DNA of 64,000 nucleotides, from assembly GCA_030248225.1 (NCBI GenBank), contig JASANE010000138.1, positions 62,001 to 126,000 of the forward strand, read 5' to 3'. The notes beneath the pieces were generated by a model, which was given only the letters and a program-made list of their open reading frames with translations, searched no databases and was not told where the DNA came from. This document shows, in pieces, positions 38,101 to 47,937 of the stretch; the first letter of the stretch is position 1, and the number at the start of each line of letters is the position of its first letter. The translations under genes and the position numbers were made by a program. Source of the DNA: Trileptium ribeirensis (taxonomy: Eukaryota; Nematoda; Enoplea; Enoplida; Thoracostomopsidae).

Positions 38101-40948
38101 TGCTTAATTTATATATTAGGAAATGGTCTGAATCCGATTAAAAATATTTCTTAATTTCACCGCTTTTGGCCCACTTGTGACCCAAACATTAGTTTTCCTA
38201 AATTAGTATCTCCCAAGCGAGTGTGAAACGGACAATGTGTAGGTCTCGATGCGATGATTCTGCTGGTGATCTCTATTTTTCGATGCGAAGCCTATGTCGT
38301 AAGATCTGAACTACAAACCCATGTAACCCTATGGCCCGAATTGTTAGGGAATACTTAAAATCCTGCTTTGCCATTTTGACCCCGAAGATGGTGTCGGAAC
38401 TGTACGCATTCAACTTGGGCACTTTGTCCTCATTTTTGCTGTCAAACAAAAAATTTGTCGAAATCCGTCCATCCGAAACTGGGCTATGAATAACAGCGCC
38501 AGAAAAAATAAATTTTCACGATTTGTCTGGTTTAAGTTTTGTGAAGATGTCTTACGTTAGATTAGGTCGGTTGAAAAGTATGTGTAACTTGAGTAATGCG
38601 TAAGCTTTGCCGCTCTGAGCAATTGAATATGTTTTTATTTAAAAGTTGCGTGACAATCTTTCGACAAGGGGGCAAGTTAGATTTCTGCACGTACCATTAC
38701 CACATGTAAAAAAGTTTCTGCTTACTCAAACAAATAGGTTGGCTTGCTTTGCTCTGATTATGTCCGAGTAAGTTTATGTTTATAACATCATGCGAAACGC
38801 TGTAATCGTAGGTTAGTTAAACTCATAATATCGTTTTTCAGCGGCATTGCTAAGACGGCGTTGTGATTTTTCCGTCGAAGATATGGAGGCTGCAGCTTTA
38901 ATGGTTACATTCAAAACAATGTCAAATTTGCATAAACGCCAGCAACAGAATTCCAGTAACGATCACGGTAATTAGTTCCGGATAAGTTAACAATTTATTA
39001 CTAAATTCTTCAAAACGTAAAACTGAATAGCCTGAGCAAACTCAAATATAAATTATTATGCTCGTAATTTTACTCGTGCCATATTGTACATAGCGAGAGC
39101 CAAATTTGGATGTACGAAGCACTAAGACTATTATGCTCAGACTCTGGGAAAAGCGTGTTTAAAGGAATTTTGAATAAAATTGGTTGTTGACGTCAGTATT
39201 TCGCTATGTCACTGCTTTGTGTTTTAAGTAGCATTTCCGGAAAAGGGTGATTTGATTGTGAGAATGGTTGAGCAGAATTGATATTTCAGGAGGTGATGTT
39301 TTTCAGCAATTGACAAATCTTATGCAAATGAATACATCTGTTTTAGAGTAGAGTAGTCAGGATATGCAAAGCCACGATTTATACAGTACCGCCCAAAATG
39401 ACTGCCGCTCGCCCGGGACTCGCATGAAATACATTTATCATTAATATAAGTAATTTCAAGATCTCCAGCAAGCCACTCGCTAGTGACTCGCTTTCGCGAA
39501 ATGCGACAGCCATTTCTGGCACGTACTGTGTGTCTTTGGCAATGAGTTTAATAATGTTGAGCTGTCTGTCTATTGTTGCAGATGTTGGTGTACTGCGTAT
39601 GAAGATGGAGCAGGATGCAATTAAAAGGTTAGTTAATTCAATTTTGGCTCAGTTTTAACGTTTGTGATAATTAGTTGACTTAATCAGGGCACGCTATTGG
39701 GTGTATGATTCTTACGAAATAATTATGCGTTTGGTTTTTATGCGTATATTCGATTTTTCGCAATGAATAACCTTCTTTTTTGCTTTTAGTTGTATTATGA
39801 ACATAACTCAGTTTACGGTTTTTCAAACCAGTAGTATCTAATATTAAAAGGCTACTACACTTTGCACTAAATACACTACTGTTCTTCCGCAGTTTCCTCA
39901 GAGCTGGAGTTTCGCATGCGAAATTATAGCCGCAAACGGCTGTAAGTAATATCTACCGTAAAATACTATAGCCATAATATCTAAATAAAGCAAACTATGT
40001 TTTAAAATACGTATTGGATGCCGTGTGGCCTCAAAAGTTAATACGCTCATTTACAGTATTCGCCAGAAATGAGTGTCACCTTTAGAGCGGACCAACATCG
40101 AACAGAAAGCGAACAAAATTTATTCTCGAACAAAGTTCGAACAGATCTCGAACAAATTTAAAAAGTCGTGCTAAAATTTCGAATGCGTCTTAAACAAAAT
40201 TTGATCACATTTCAAACGAAATTTTGAATTAATCGGCCGAACGTCCAACGAACAGCACTCATTTCTGGCGAGTACTGTACATAGAACATGAGCAGCCGTA
40301 ATATTGTTTTGTACTTTTATTGAAAGGGTTGTTGTAGCATTTCTGGCTTTTGTGCTTTTCTTCAGGGTGGAAAAAAACTTGTTCTTTTGTCTTAGACATA
40401 TTAAATGGACTCGGAATAATCGACTAGTAACACACAGCTGTAATATGCTATTGTGCGGCTAATGTTAAAATATGATAATGAAAAGCCATGTGCAATATTC
40501 TATTGCTCTATATTATTCGCATATGTAGGTAACGCAAGTTCACACATGATCATCTAAGCTATACTAGCTTATTTTTGCAACTCATCAGTGTAGTTGTAAT
40601 TCAGCTAGCAAGAGTAACTTGGCTTTTACTATCTACGTCCATTATTTTATCTCCATTCAAGGTATACTGTATATAAATAAGTATATATATATACAAATGT
40701 ATAACTATAAATACTGTATAACTGTATATAACTCTAAATATGAGATTCCAACTGTTCCTTTATTGTTTTTCAGTTCATTTTTTAGGCAAACTGTTTCATC
40801 GTCTGCGAAAAGGCGGCGGTCAGAGCATAGTTACAACACCCTTGTTGCATCTGCTGTACCATCGAGTCATAATAATTCAGCGATTGCAGCTCTATCACAT
40901 CATGTGTTCCCGCCCAAAATGACAAAAATTGAGCATCTCGATGACTGA
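22998..40948 (+). CDS. Divergent forkhead (FoxN2/3-like) transcription factor gene, seven exons, 553 residues
   Basis: Seven segments join with GT-AG introns in matching phases to one 1,662-nt frame: 22,998-23,109; 23,995-24,360; 29,776-30,562; 35,402-35,451; 38,842-38,967; 39,582-39,627; 40,774-40,948. The product starts with an acidic motif (DNDDDLCDLSWLTGF) resembling the short acidic L-W-L motif near the N-terminus of FoxN2/3. A Ser-rich region with proline-directed sites (SESPLSPSK, LSPRKR, SVSPEASPRK) follows, then a winged-helix domain at about residues 345-410, and a C-terminal tail with a KRRR nuclear-localisation-like cluster. The family binds DNA in the nucleus. In this copy the helix that should read the major groove has lost its usual Asn, His and Trp. 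Introns hold a CR1-like element, a minisatellite, MITEs and family A repeats. All exons are intact. Exons 4-7 are my inference from phase and openness. Confidence 0.72.
23995..24360 (+). CDS. Forkhead-like gene, exon 2
   Basis: Acceptor GCTGTTTCAG, donor AAAG|GTAAAC. The nearer acceptor at 23,980-23,981 would put the frame out, whereas this one restores a Glu codon across the junction. 121 full codons, Ser/Glu/Lys-rich, low complexity, with an ISESPLSPSK motif that suits CDK-type kinases. No folded domain is recognised. Confidence 0.75.
25240..25625 (+). repeat. Repeat family E, copy 2, left half
   Basis: It carries CAACTTAAAATGAGCCGAAT, GTAGTGGTTGCGGAGATATT, GCCGTT, TTTTGGGTC and AACTTTGACCCAAT as in copy 1. 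It breaks off at about 25,625 where the CR1-like element begins. Confidence 0.75.
25631..25648 (-). repeat. 3'-terminal hairpin of the CR1-like element
   Basis: CACCGG and CCGGTG pair around a six-base loop, close to the 3' end of the element. CR1/L2 elements often carry 3' hairpins recognised by their own reverse transcriptase; that role is inferred here. Confidence 0.65.
25698..25715 (-). repeat. Second 3' UTR hairpin of the CR1-like element
   Basis: GCCCCGA and TCGGGGC form a perfect 7-bp stem with a four-base loop in the 3' untranslated region of the element. Confidence 0.7.
25767..28450 (-). pseudogene. CR1-like ORF2 (endonuclease-reverse transcriptase), frameshifted
   Basis: The endonuclease part (28,411-27,950) shows GDFNYPLIDW and a C-terminal QPTRGPNILDL block; its N-terminal third is out of frame or lost. 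The linker (27,847-27,256) is in several frames. Reverse transcriptase begins with SKSPGPDEVPN near 27,200. It continues in one long frame (27,133-26,519) through NYRPISLTSKCCKVMEEII, QFGFLPGRSC, FSKAFDKIPH, GVVQGSVLGTLLFLIYANDI, and then shifts frame before KYADDTKLLRRIHS (about 26,590). The thumb and C-terminus (26,219-25,767) contain YKTLIRPNLEYAVQAWSPY and LENVQRRATK. At least five frame changes make it inactive, but catalytic motifs are well kept, so it is younger than the relic at 0.4-1.4 kb. Confidence 0.88.
29106..29639 (-). pseudogene. CR1-like ORF1 with PHD-type zinc finger
   Basis: The frame starts near the 5' end of the element (a Met in MPVVRRW at about 29,600 is the likely start). 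It encodes a Cys4-His-Cys3 PHD-like finger: CDHC, then CAKC, HKAC and FFCTNC. A coiled-coil-like segment (LSDKFDQLSNKADQL) and a charged region follow. PHD-type ORF1 proteins are known in CR1/L2 elements and are thought to help bind RNA or self-associate. The 3' half of ORF1 (28,450-29,106) is broken by stops. Confidence 0.8.
29645..29765 (+). repeat. Repeat family E, copy 2, right half
   Basis: AATATTTTGTGTCC, AAAACCCCATTTTGACTCAA and CAACAGCACACCATG continue the family E order exactly where the left half stops at 25,625, showing that the CR1-like element inserted into this repeat. Confidence 0.75.
29776..30562 (+). CDS. Forkhead-like gene, exon 3 (winged-helix domain)
   Basis: Acceptor TTCTTTTCAG, with GAT formed across the junction from the exon 2 phase. 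The donor is GTTAA|GTAAAA in phase 2; an alternative CAG|GTTGGT would be phase 0 and would not fit exon 4. The first two thirds are disordered-looking with SLSPRKR and SVSPEASPRK sites. The last 75 codons align with a forkhead domain: INCLIYAIL (helix 1), SPTDRGVLSIASICSRLQAL (helix 2 region), YPYYAP (the near-invariant PYY/PYF turn), then PLASRVRIALRRSACFW at the recognition helix, where forkheads have W-x-N-S-x-R-H-N-L-S-x-x-x-C-F. Arg, Leu, Cys and Phe are kept; the Trp, Asn, His and second Asn are replaced. Confidence 0.8.
30563..33229. other. Intron 3, left part
   Basis: Mostly AT-rich. A GC-richer island at 30,776-31,000 follows an acceptor-like CCCCACAG and is open for 70 codons, but it lacks forkhead C-terminal features. 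Short frames at 31,655-32,235 look like chance. No repeat was recognised. Confidence 0.4.
33230..34690 (+). repeat. Minisatellite, about nine units of about 150 bp, in intron 3
   Basis: Each unit contains GGGTCCAAAAAT, then AAAATGAAGTTGGTCTCATA, TAAAGTAATTTGACC, TGAGTCGATTGG, GAGGTTCCGGTAAGGAG, TTATGGGGTCAGGGCACC and TATATGAGCCTCA. CCAAAAAT recurs near 33,333, 33,487, 33,645, 33,800, 33,947, 34,087, 34,236, 34,381 and 34,530. Units have diverged by perhaps 15-25%, and alternate units look more alike (GGTTCGTTTTGGCCTCTGA against GGTTAGTT-TGGG types). Confidence 0.9.
34691..36879. other. AT-rich intron sequence around exon 4
   Basis: Apart from exon 4 (35,402-35,451) I see no repeat, coding segment or RNA gene here. 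Confidence 0.4.
35402..35451 (+). CDS. Forkhead-like gene, exon 4 (50 nt)
   Basis: Acceptor TTTGTTTTAG, donor GCAG|GTATCA. It enters in phase 2 and leaves in phase 1, fitting exons 3 and 5, and encodes NFQDPSHDFGSSVNEA. A second acceptor 10 bases downstream is open too but breaks the phase with exon 5. The small size makes it less certain than its neighbours. Confidence 0.5.
36880..37855 (+). repeat. Interspersed repeat family A, copy 3
   Basis: Colinear with copies 1 and 2: GAACAGCTCCGA, AAACAGGTTTTTAAGGGTT, GCAGCCCATATCTCACGAC, GAATCAGCTCATCGAAATCT, TTTTTGTGGGACCACTC, GCCCGAATATAG, GTCGACCCATTGCCAGAAAT, later GGTCTATATATAGGT and the tail CCACGCTCGCTTCGTTTCAT. It lies in intron 4 of the forkhead-like gene. 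Confidence 0.8.
38190..38540 (-). repeat. Interspersed repeat family A, copy 4, inverted fragment
   Basis: The reverse complement reads GGATGGACGGATTTCGACAA, then TTGAATGCGTACAGTTCCGA, GTCAAAATGGCAAAGCAGGA, TTTTAAG and GCATCGA-AA...CAGAATCA, matching the first 350 bases of copy 1. Confidence 0.75.
38842..38967 (+). CDS. Forkhead-like gene, exon 5
   Basis: Acceptor TCGTTTTTCAG, donor CACG|GTAATT. Open only in the required frame. It encodes ALLRRRCDFSVEDMEAAALM and continues to a Gln/Asn/Ser-rich end. The Glu/Ala-rich helix could be an interaction segment; no named domain. Confidence 0.65.
39383..39529. mobile_element. Tc1/mariner-type MITE, copy 1 (147 bp)
   Basis: The left end ACAGTACCGCCCAAAATGAC and the right end GCCATTTCTGGCACGTACTG are inverted repeats. 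A TA flanks CAGTA on the left; the right flank has TG. A related right end occurs in the other two copies. Confidence 0.75.
39582..39627 (+). CDS. Forkhead-like gene, exon 6
   Basis: Acceptor CTATTGTTGCAG, donor AAAAG|GTTAGT. The junction with exon 5 makes an Asp codon. It encodes VGVLRMKMEQDAIK, a short amphipathic stretch. Confidence 0.6.
40053..40278. mobile_element. Tc1/mariner-type MITE, copy 2 (226 bp) with internal TCGAACA repeat
   Basis: TA|CAGTATTCGCCAGAAATG at the left and CATTTCTGGCGAGTACTG|TA at the right form near-perfect terminal inverted repeats with a TA target duplication. The interior is built from variants of TCGAACAAA. It lies in intron 6. Confidence 0.85.
40774..40948 (+). 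CDS. Forkhead-like gene, exon 7 (terminal)
   Basis: Acceptor TATTGTTTTTCAG fits the phase-2 end of exon 6, making a Ser codon. The frame runs 57 codons to TGA at 40,946-40,948. It encodes a Ser-rich segment, SSSAKRRRSEH (nuclear-localisation-like), a Ser/Asn/His-rich middle and an acidic end IEHLDD. No canonical AATAAA is seen before repeat family E begins at about 41,015. Confidence 0.65.
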
Positions 40949-41014
40949 AACACAGATTTGGAGCGGTGCTATTGATTGAATTAATAACTTTAGTAGCTTT
41001 TTGACTTATCGATT

Positions 41015-41935
41015 AGGTGGTGAATTCTGACTGCTGTATATGTAATTTATAACTACACTGAGATTCAACTTAAAAACAAAATGAGCCTAATATTGGGCTT
41101 GTTGCTTGAGTGGCTGCGGAGGTATACACGCTCAATGTGTATTTAAGGAGTCACGACGTGCAATGACATAGAGGTTAAATTGCATCACAGAATGACACCA
41201 TTAATACTAATATAGCTCGAGCGTTTTAGAGGTATATACAGTACGTGCCAAAAATGACTATCGCTTGCTCGAAATAAATTTGTTATAAAACTGGAATTTC
41301 TTATTAATTTAAGTAGTTTCGAAATCTGGACGTAGCCACTATTGCAACAGTCATTTCCGGCGCGTAGTGTATCTGTTTCCGAGGATTTTGTGTCTCACGA
41401 TAGGTTCGTTCAAAAACCATGTTCACCCAATGTAACAGTGTAAATAACGGCAATAACAGCACATGATTTGCAGCTACATAGAGAATGGATACTAAACATG
41501 AAACCAAAAGCACTCGTACAGCTCGAGCGATTGTGGAGAAATTGCCGTTTTCGCTTATTTTGGTTCGTCATTTTTAAAAACACATTATGACCCAATCTGT
41601 AGATCCTAAAAGAGTCTCATAACAAAGCATTTTATAGGGGCTTATTTTCGCTACAAAAGCAGCCCAGTATATGCCTCAGGTTCATACATCCATTGTCGAG
41701 ATACAATAAATAACGTATTTTTCAAACCCCTTCCGGTGCTTTTTCGGGGCGGGGCGTTAAGGCTTTGGCGGAAATTTGGGTTCCAAGCTTTCAAATGAAT
41801 CAACCCATTCCATCAAGTTTGAGTTATGCGTGTTACCCTAAAAATCAAAACGGCCATTTTAAATTTCACCCCCGGCTAGTAAGAATTCTGCGCTTAGCTC
41901 GTTTCACTCGCCACTCTCAGAATTCAATAATAATA
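41015..41935 (+). repeat. Repeat family E, copy 3
   Basis: Blocks match copy 1 in order: TAATTTATAACTACACTGAG, ATTCAACTTAAAA, AATGAGCC, GTGGCTGCGGAGGTAT, AATATAGCTCGAGCG, later TACAGCTCGAGCGATT, GAGAAATTGCCGTTTTC, GTCGAGATACAATAAATAAC, TTGAGTTATGCGTGTTACCC and AGCTCGTTTCACTC. A MITE interrupts it at 41,238-41,370. Confidence 0.75.
41238..41370. mobile_element. Tc1/mariner-type MITE, copy 3 (133 bp), nested in family E
   Basis: TA|CAGTACGTGCCAAAAATGAC on the left and CAGTCATTTCCGGCGCGTAG|TGTA on the right are inverted repeats of the same family as the copies at 39.4 and 40.1 kb. It sits inside repeat family E copy 3. Confidence 0.75.
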
Positions 41936-42835
41936 CTACTGAAGTTAACCAACACTTTTAACTTAGCTGATTACTGAAACATTCCACACTGTCAAACATA
42001 TGAGGATCATATGGAGCGGTGTAGCTGTAGCAGGGAAAAACTATAATAGCACAACTATTACCATAGAGTTCGCCTACTTAATTAGTAATGTAATTTATTG
42101 TGTAATCTTTATTGTTACGCTGTTTGTTCGCTAGAACTCAGTTTATGTGTAAGGCGCGCGTAAGTTTGTGCAAATACACCTAGTCGTAAAATTTGACTGA
42201 ATAAATTTTGGATTTGTCGGAACAGCAGAAAACACAGACGCTACAGGATCAATTTGCGTTGTGCTGTTAACGATAGTTACAAGATTTTCGTTGCCGTCAT
42301 TTTAAGATTATATGACAGTCAGATAGATTGTACACAGGGGTGTAAAAATTAATTGAAGGAAGAAAATTTAATTTCGAATAATAATTCATTTGAACCCAAC
42401 CAAAGAGAAATAATTTTAAAATCAGGACCAATAAATTAATTGATTGGACTATGTGCTGCGACGCAAATTTTCGCACATGGTAAGTTACTGCAGACAAACG
42501 TACAGAATGACCACAAGATAGTAAATTTTTGGTAAACGACTTGACCCTCTGTTGAACAGCTTTCAGATTTCAGTCAGTTTTGTTTTGTGATTACAGATAT
42601 ATGCGCATTGTAAGCCGAATGAATCTCGAACGTTACAGAAGTGTATAACCAAATAAATACATTGTTGCTATTATTGTACTAGTGTTTGTGCTTCCGGATG
42701 TGCGTTACGTTTGTTACGTAAACGTTGGTGTTTATAGTGGTGCCGTAATAATTAAAGCTCAACACTTGTAACGTTGTTTTTGCCTTTTGTCAGACTACAT
42801 CATAGAGCATAATTACACAGCAATAATTCCTACTC

Positions 42836-42885
42836 ATGGAAAATTTCTATGAACTGTATCGTTGGAGACTGCGTATTATGTCAAG
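42836..42885 (+). CDS. Possible first coding exon of an unknown gene
   Basis: After an acceptor-like TTTTGTCAG (42,792-42,793) and a short leader, ATG opens MENFYELYRWRLRIMS and meets a donor TCAAG|GTGTGT in phase 2. A phase-compatible acceptor (TTCTACTAG at about 44,349-44,351) is followed by an open frame RDLSPEQGYVGVQV. No family is recognised and the exon is short, so this is only a candidate. Confidence 0.25.
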
Positions 42886-45800
42886 GTGTGTATACTATTG
42901 AAGTGGCGTTGTATTAATGTTATTTTGTGTTGGTACAACGTCTTGAATTGTTTACATTTATGTCATACTGTCGATCATAATCATAATAATAATTGTACCT
43001 AGCAGAATTTAATAATAATTGTAAGAACTTTGCCGCATACCGGGCGAAATTGCCTTGTAGCAAACGCCTCAGATTCATTTGATTACAATATTGAAACTTT
43101 TAGGAATTCCGGGTATTGATGTCATCGAAAGTAATCGAATTTACTAAGTTTAATATCTGTGTGAGAGATGGAACCAGGTCACCTTATTGTCACCCGACCA
43201 TGGTACTACTCCGGTACCCCGTGACCCGGTCGTGGTATTCATTCGGTGACTTATTCACTGTAGTGACCAAGTGACGACAATTTCCAACGCAGCCGTTGTA
43301 TAATACTGCCCATTCGTAAAAGAAACGGTGTTAGAAAACAGTTAAATATCAGTTGGAAAGCCGCTATAATAGATGCATTACGGTTGCGTTTTCGGTGAGA
43401 CCTTACCCAGATTCTGGAGGTGTGAATAAGCCAAATTACTAGACTTGTTCGGTTGAACTCTGGTGTTACATGCTTCGGCTCGAAAATTTCAATTTAGGGT
43501 TTGGTTCGTTACCATTTTGTCTTGCCGCGGGTGTGGCTAGGCCCACAAAACTTCGGGATTCAATCTGGACGTGATGGAATGAAATATGTATGAAGATGTG
43601 TACATCGATGGGTATGGTCTAATAAATACAACTTATATTGCACTACGATTATAAATTGTCTAAGATTGAGCTAAGACAGGCTAAAAACCTAGTTCGTACA
43701 CTCTTTGGAAAATGGTCTGGAGAAATCCTCAAAAAACCACACCATGAAATGTTAAGGTGTTGCGCTAATTTGTAGCTTTATTCAAGAAATTCCAAATCGT
43801 GTGCCCAAATACTACAATCACTGAATGCAAGCCTTCATTAAAAGCGGCGTTCTTGCCCAAATTTAAAAATGCATTATATACTGTACATCATACAGCATCA
43901 TAAAGCACTTTGCATGGAGGCTTCATTTTCTTGAGATACTCGGATTTCGTTTGGAATCGCCGCTCAAACCGTTCCGACCTTTTGTTATTCTGTTGTGTTT
44001 GTTGCCAAGTATATTATCAAATGTGTATAAAAGCAATGTGCACAGTGAACTTTAATTAAATGATACAATGTACAATCAACGACGGTAGTTGACAATACCA
44101 AAATGTGAATAAAATATATAATTTTGTGACGAGATATATCATTGATCAGTCTATCAATCAATATAGGCACTTTTAATCGATATCTTTGACATTACCGTAC
44201 GACCCGAGCCGAACTATTTCGAACGGATTCGAACTATTTCGACAGACGTCGGCACAGTTAGGTTCAGCTCGCAACGAAAGAAATCGGTGCACCCTCGGCT
44301 GAAGTCCGAGCCGAGCCGAGCCGAACCTCGAGAACAACTTCTCATTTCTACTAGAGACTTAAGTCCTGAACAAGGGTATGTAGGTGTTCAAGTTTATTGT
44401 AAGGCATTGGGCTGTGTATCGAAAGTAGTTTTATCATCATGTAAAGCCATTCGTGCTCGAATTGTAAGCTACTTAAAAGTACCGAACTCAAATTTATAAA
44501 ACAACATTGTAAGCACATAAGGTGTATGTTTATTTTTGTCGTTTCGCTCTGTTATATAGTGGTCTTAGCGACATTTCGTTAGGAACAATTTCGGCGTGGG
44601 GAAATATTTGCTAGCAAACGGTGCTTCAATTGTTGTGTGAAGCGTGTGTGCAAACATTTGAGATGGTAGTACCTGTGCTAATCATTCCATTCATCTACAG
44701 CACGTTGACAAAAATGCTGCAAGAAATAAGTTAAAATACAGACTAATTCTTAAGGTGTTTATAGCGTACAGCAAAACGTATGTTCTGCATTCATTGAACT
44801 TGTGATGGATTTAGTGGCATTTTATGTATTCTTATTCTTGTTTTGTAAAATATTACAATGTTTATGCGTCATATTCTATGTTTGGTGCTCATTTCTGTTG
44901 GGTGCAAAAATTTTGCGGTTTTATTGTTATCGACTTTGTGCTTTGTTTATACAGTGCATGCCGAAACTGCAATCGAAATAGAGCTAAATTGTAAACGATT
45001 GAAATTTTGCTTATTCGCGATAGATAGAAGCTTCGTTTTAGTCCAAATCGATCGCAAACGATCCAAATATCCGATTTGTAGACTATGTCGTTTATTAAAC
45101 GCTGAAATGGAAGTGTAACTCAATTAGTGCACTATTAAACCCCTGCACAAGGGGCATTACGGATCATCGTTGTTTAAATGAATATGTTAAATAAATCGCT
45201 TTGTAAAATATAAATTTAGAAAATGCAAACCTCCTCATAATTAGGTAAACTATGATATCTATTAGAATGGGTCGTCGTGTTCGTGCTAGAGTTTGTTTTG
45301 ATATTTATAAATTTCTTAAGCAGTCCCAGTTGTATTTTGTCAAACATGTGAAATCGTATTGCTCAACTGTTAAGATGGAATTAGTTCAGGCGTATGCCCT
45401 ATTTTAATCGTGGAGCAGTCGGGATTTTGGCGAGGTTAAATTTGAATATTAGTAAAATATAAGAAAAGTTTTGTTGCAATATGATTAAAACGAGCACAAT
45501 AACTTACATTTGCTAAGTCAGTGAGATATTTAAAAAGAGCGTACGTGAAAGTAGAAAGTATGTCTTTGTATTTGTGACTAAGTGACGAGTTTTATGTTAC
45601 AGTGGTGTGTTAGATATGTATACCGTCTTCCGTGCGACTGTGTGCTAAATTTTTTTCGGATATTTTACTGTATATTGTATGATGTTAGTTTGTATATTCG
45701 TATAATTTGTATTATGAATGTATATATATCTGTTGGATTAAGCAAATCTTAACACCAATACCAGAACAGCACCGTTTTAATGACATTCTATATATAAAAA

Positions 45801-46622
45801 TCAGTGGGCGAATGTTGATTGCCTCTAGCTCATTTCCAGAAATAATGTATAAAGAGTCGATGCTGATACGTTTAGCTGACTGAACTTGTAACTGTAGTGG
45901 CTGTCTGATTATTGCACTGACATATTTAACAGATGAAATCCAAACAAAGTTTCCATGCTGATATTAAAATATAGAGTGATTTTAATAAAAGCAAATGTTA
46001 TGAAGTTGAATAACTGGCATTAAATGCTAATCTCGCACAGTCCAAATTGCAGTGTGTGTGGATATAATTTTATGCCAAGATGAAGCGCTGAAAGCCAACT
46101 TTGCGCATTGGCACAGTGCCGGTCTGAAGGGCCATGTGATCTTTATGAAGTAAAATTTTCACTGTATATTTATCACGGTGTCAAAAAGTTATATAGCAGA
46201 TGCGAATAACGAGCCTGGATCTCAAATATTTACAGATTAACATTGTAATATCGGGACGCTAGGCATTTGTCGAACATCCGAAACTTTATAGCATGCCGCA
46301 AACTAAAATTTAGCCGCATGAAGCACAGTTGAGGCAAAAATCAATGCCGACATTTTCTTGTAAACCATAATCCTGTTATTAATGACTAACCATGCGATTC
46401 GAAAGTCGTACCACATGCTTATGCGCAAAAAATATAGCACTCAAAACAAAACCCAGCTAACATTAAACCACCGAATATTACACATGTTGTTTACAGTTAA
46501 ACTTTTTTGTTGACACACTGTTGGATGATCATTTTTACGACTATATATACTTCTGTTCCTAGTATTTACTTGGTGGTAGTTCTCTGCATGATCGTGGCGC
46601 GCTCGTTAAGGTTTACCACATC

Positions 46623-46637
46623 TGAGTCAATGACTCA
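46623..46637. promoter_or_regulatory. Paired AP-1/bZIP-like sites in a perfect palindrome
   Basis: TGAGTCA, one base, then TGACTCA form a 15-bp perfect palindrome. TGA(G/C)TCA is the consensus of AP-1-type bZIP factors. No target gene is recognised nearby. Confidence 0.35.
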
Positions 46638-47823
46638 AAACGGCGCGTAGTAGGATGAATGCATGTTATTCTTGCATGAGGTATCGATCCAGTCGATAAC
46701 GTCTATAGAAAGATGGTTAAAAAGTTATCTACAATCTTCTATTTATTGTCTTATTGATTTCTGCAAACGCATTATCCCGTTGTATGCAAGTTACTCCAGG
46801 CCAGAGGTTTGCTGGCGCAGAAATTTTTGAGTCCGTGGGTACCCGCTGGAATTTGGAGCTTATTCAACGCCATTAGACCCGTACCGAAATTTTTTTCCGG
46901 CTCGAGAAGCCCGCAAATTATAGACCTCTATCGGTGGCATAGGAAGTTTATTATTGCACATTACAAAACCATTCTATTGTAAATAGATTCATCGTGGTGT
47001 ATTCTTTGCCGCCGAGTCTCACTGGTGAAAGCTAGGACGAAAGACATGATTAGCCAACATCCTAGTGTTTAACTAAACGCCCATCACACCGCATCCACTG
47101 GAGTTATCTCTCCCGTATTTTAAGCAACAAAGCCACCTCTCGCATTCGTGCAGCGGCTGCTAAAAGCTGACCACAAAGCTGCCGAATACTAGCCTTAGCT
47201 TCAAACAGTGGCAATACGAAATAAGTTTTCCGTGGTCATGGAGTTGGAAACATATGAAATCTCTATTGCATATGAACTATATCAACAGTTTATGTCTGTT
47301 TTGTACATGTTCCAATCATGGTTTATTTTTAGGATTAGTGTATCGTGAACGGCATAAACGTCTTCCATGTCACGCATACGAACTTTCACTAGCAAAGCAA
47401 CAAAATATAAAGTGCAGCGATGTGTTAAACCAATATGTCATTTAGCGTATTACTCAACAAATAATTTTAGTGTTTAACAAAAACATTTGATATTTGAAAA
47501 TCTATGAACAAATTTAAAGCTAGTCATGTAATTATAAAGATAACGGGCGATACAACAATTATTTCCATAACGATTTCAATAAATGACTATTCTTTTAAAC
47601 ATATCTGATGTTGCTATTATTCACTATAGCTTTAAACAGTGATTGAGGCAAGCGCTAGCACGGAATATACTGTGGTATTGGGTTATCTATATTTCTTAAT
47701 ACTATCTTTAGGTCCCCGAGTACTTTGTGTCTAAAAGCGTATGTAATCTTAAAGTTAATTTAAAGCCGGTTTTGTGTCATATTTCTTCACACTACCATAT
47801 TCACTGCTATATTGGTGTTCAAT

Positions 47824-47937
47824 AATGTGGCGAAGAGTAAAAGGTCTGATCCACATTGCTTTGTGCCTCTTGATTTTTGCGCATGAAGTCATCTACCGTG
47901 GGTCTCAGCCGATCAGGATAATTGCTTCGATACTTTT
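47824..47937 (+). CDS. Possible signal-peptide exon of an unknown secreted protein
   Basis: ATG at 47,824 opens MWRRVKGLIHIALCLLIFAH, a good signal peptide pattern (basic start, hydrophobic core), and the frame reaches a strong donor TTTT|GTAAGC at 47,938. I could not find a convincing next exon. Confidence 0.25.

Noticed and set aside
44205..44500. Possible 70-codon protein beginning in a GAGCC repeat
   Set aside because: The first part is microsatellite; only the segment after 44,351 might be an exon, noted with the candidate at 42,836.
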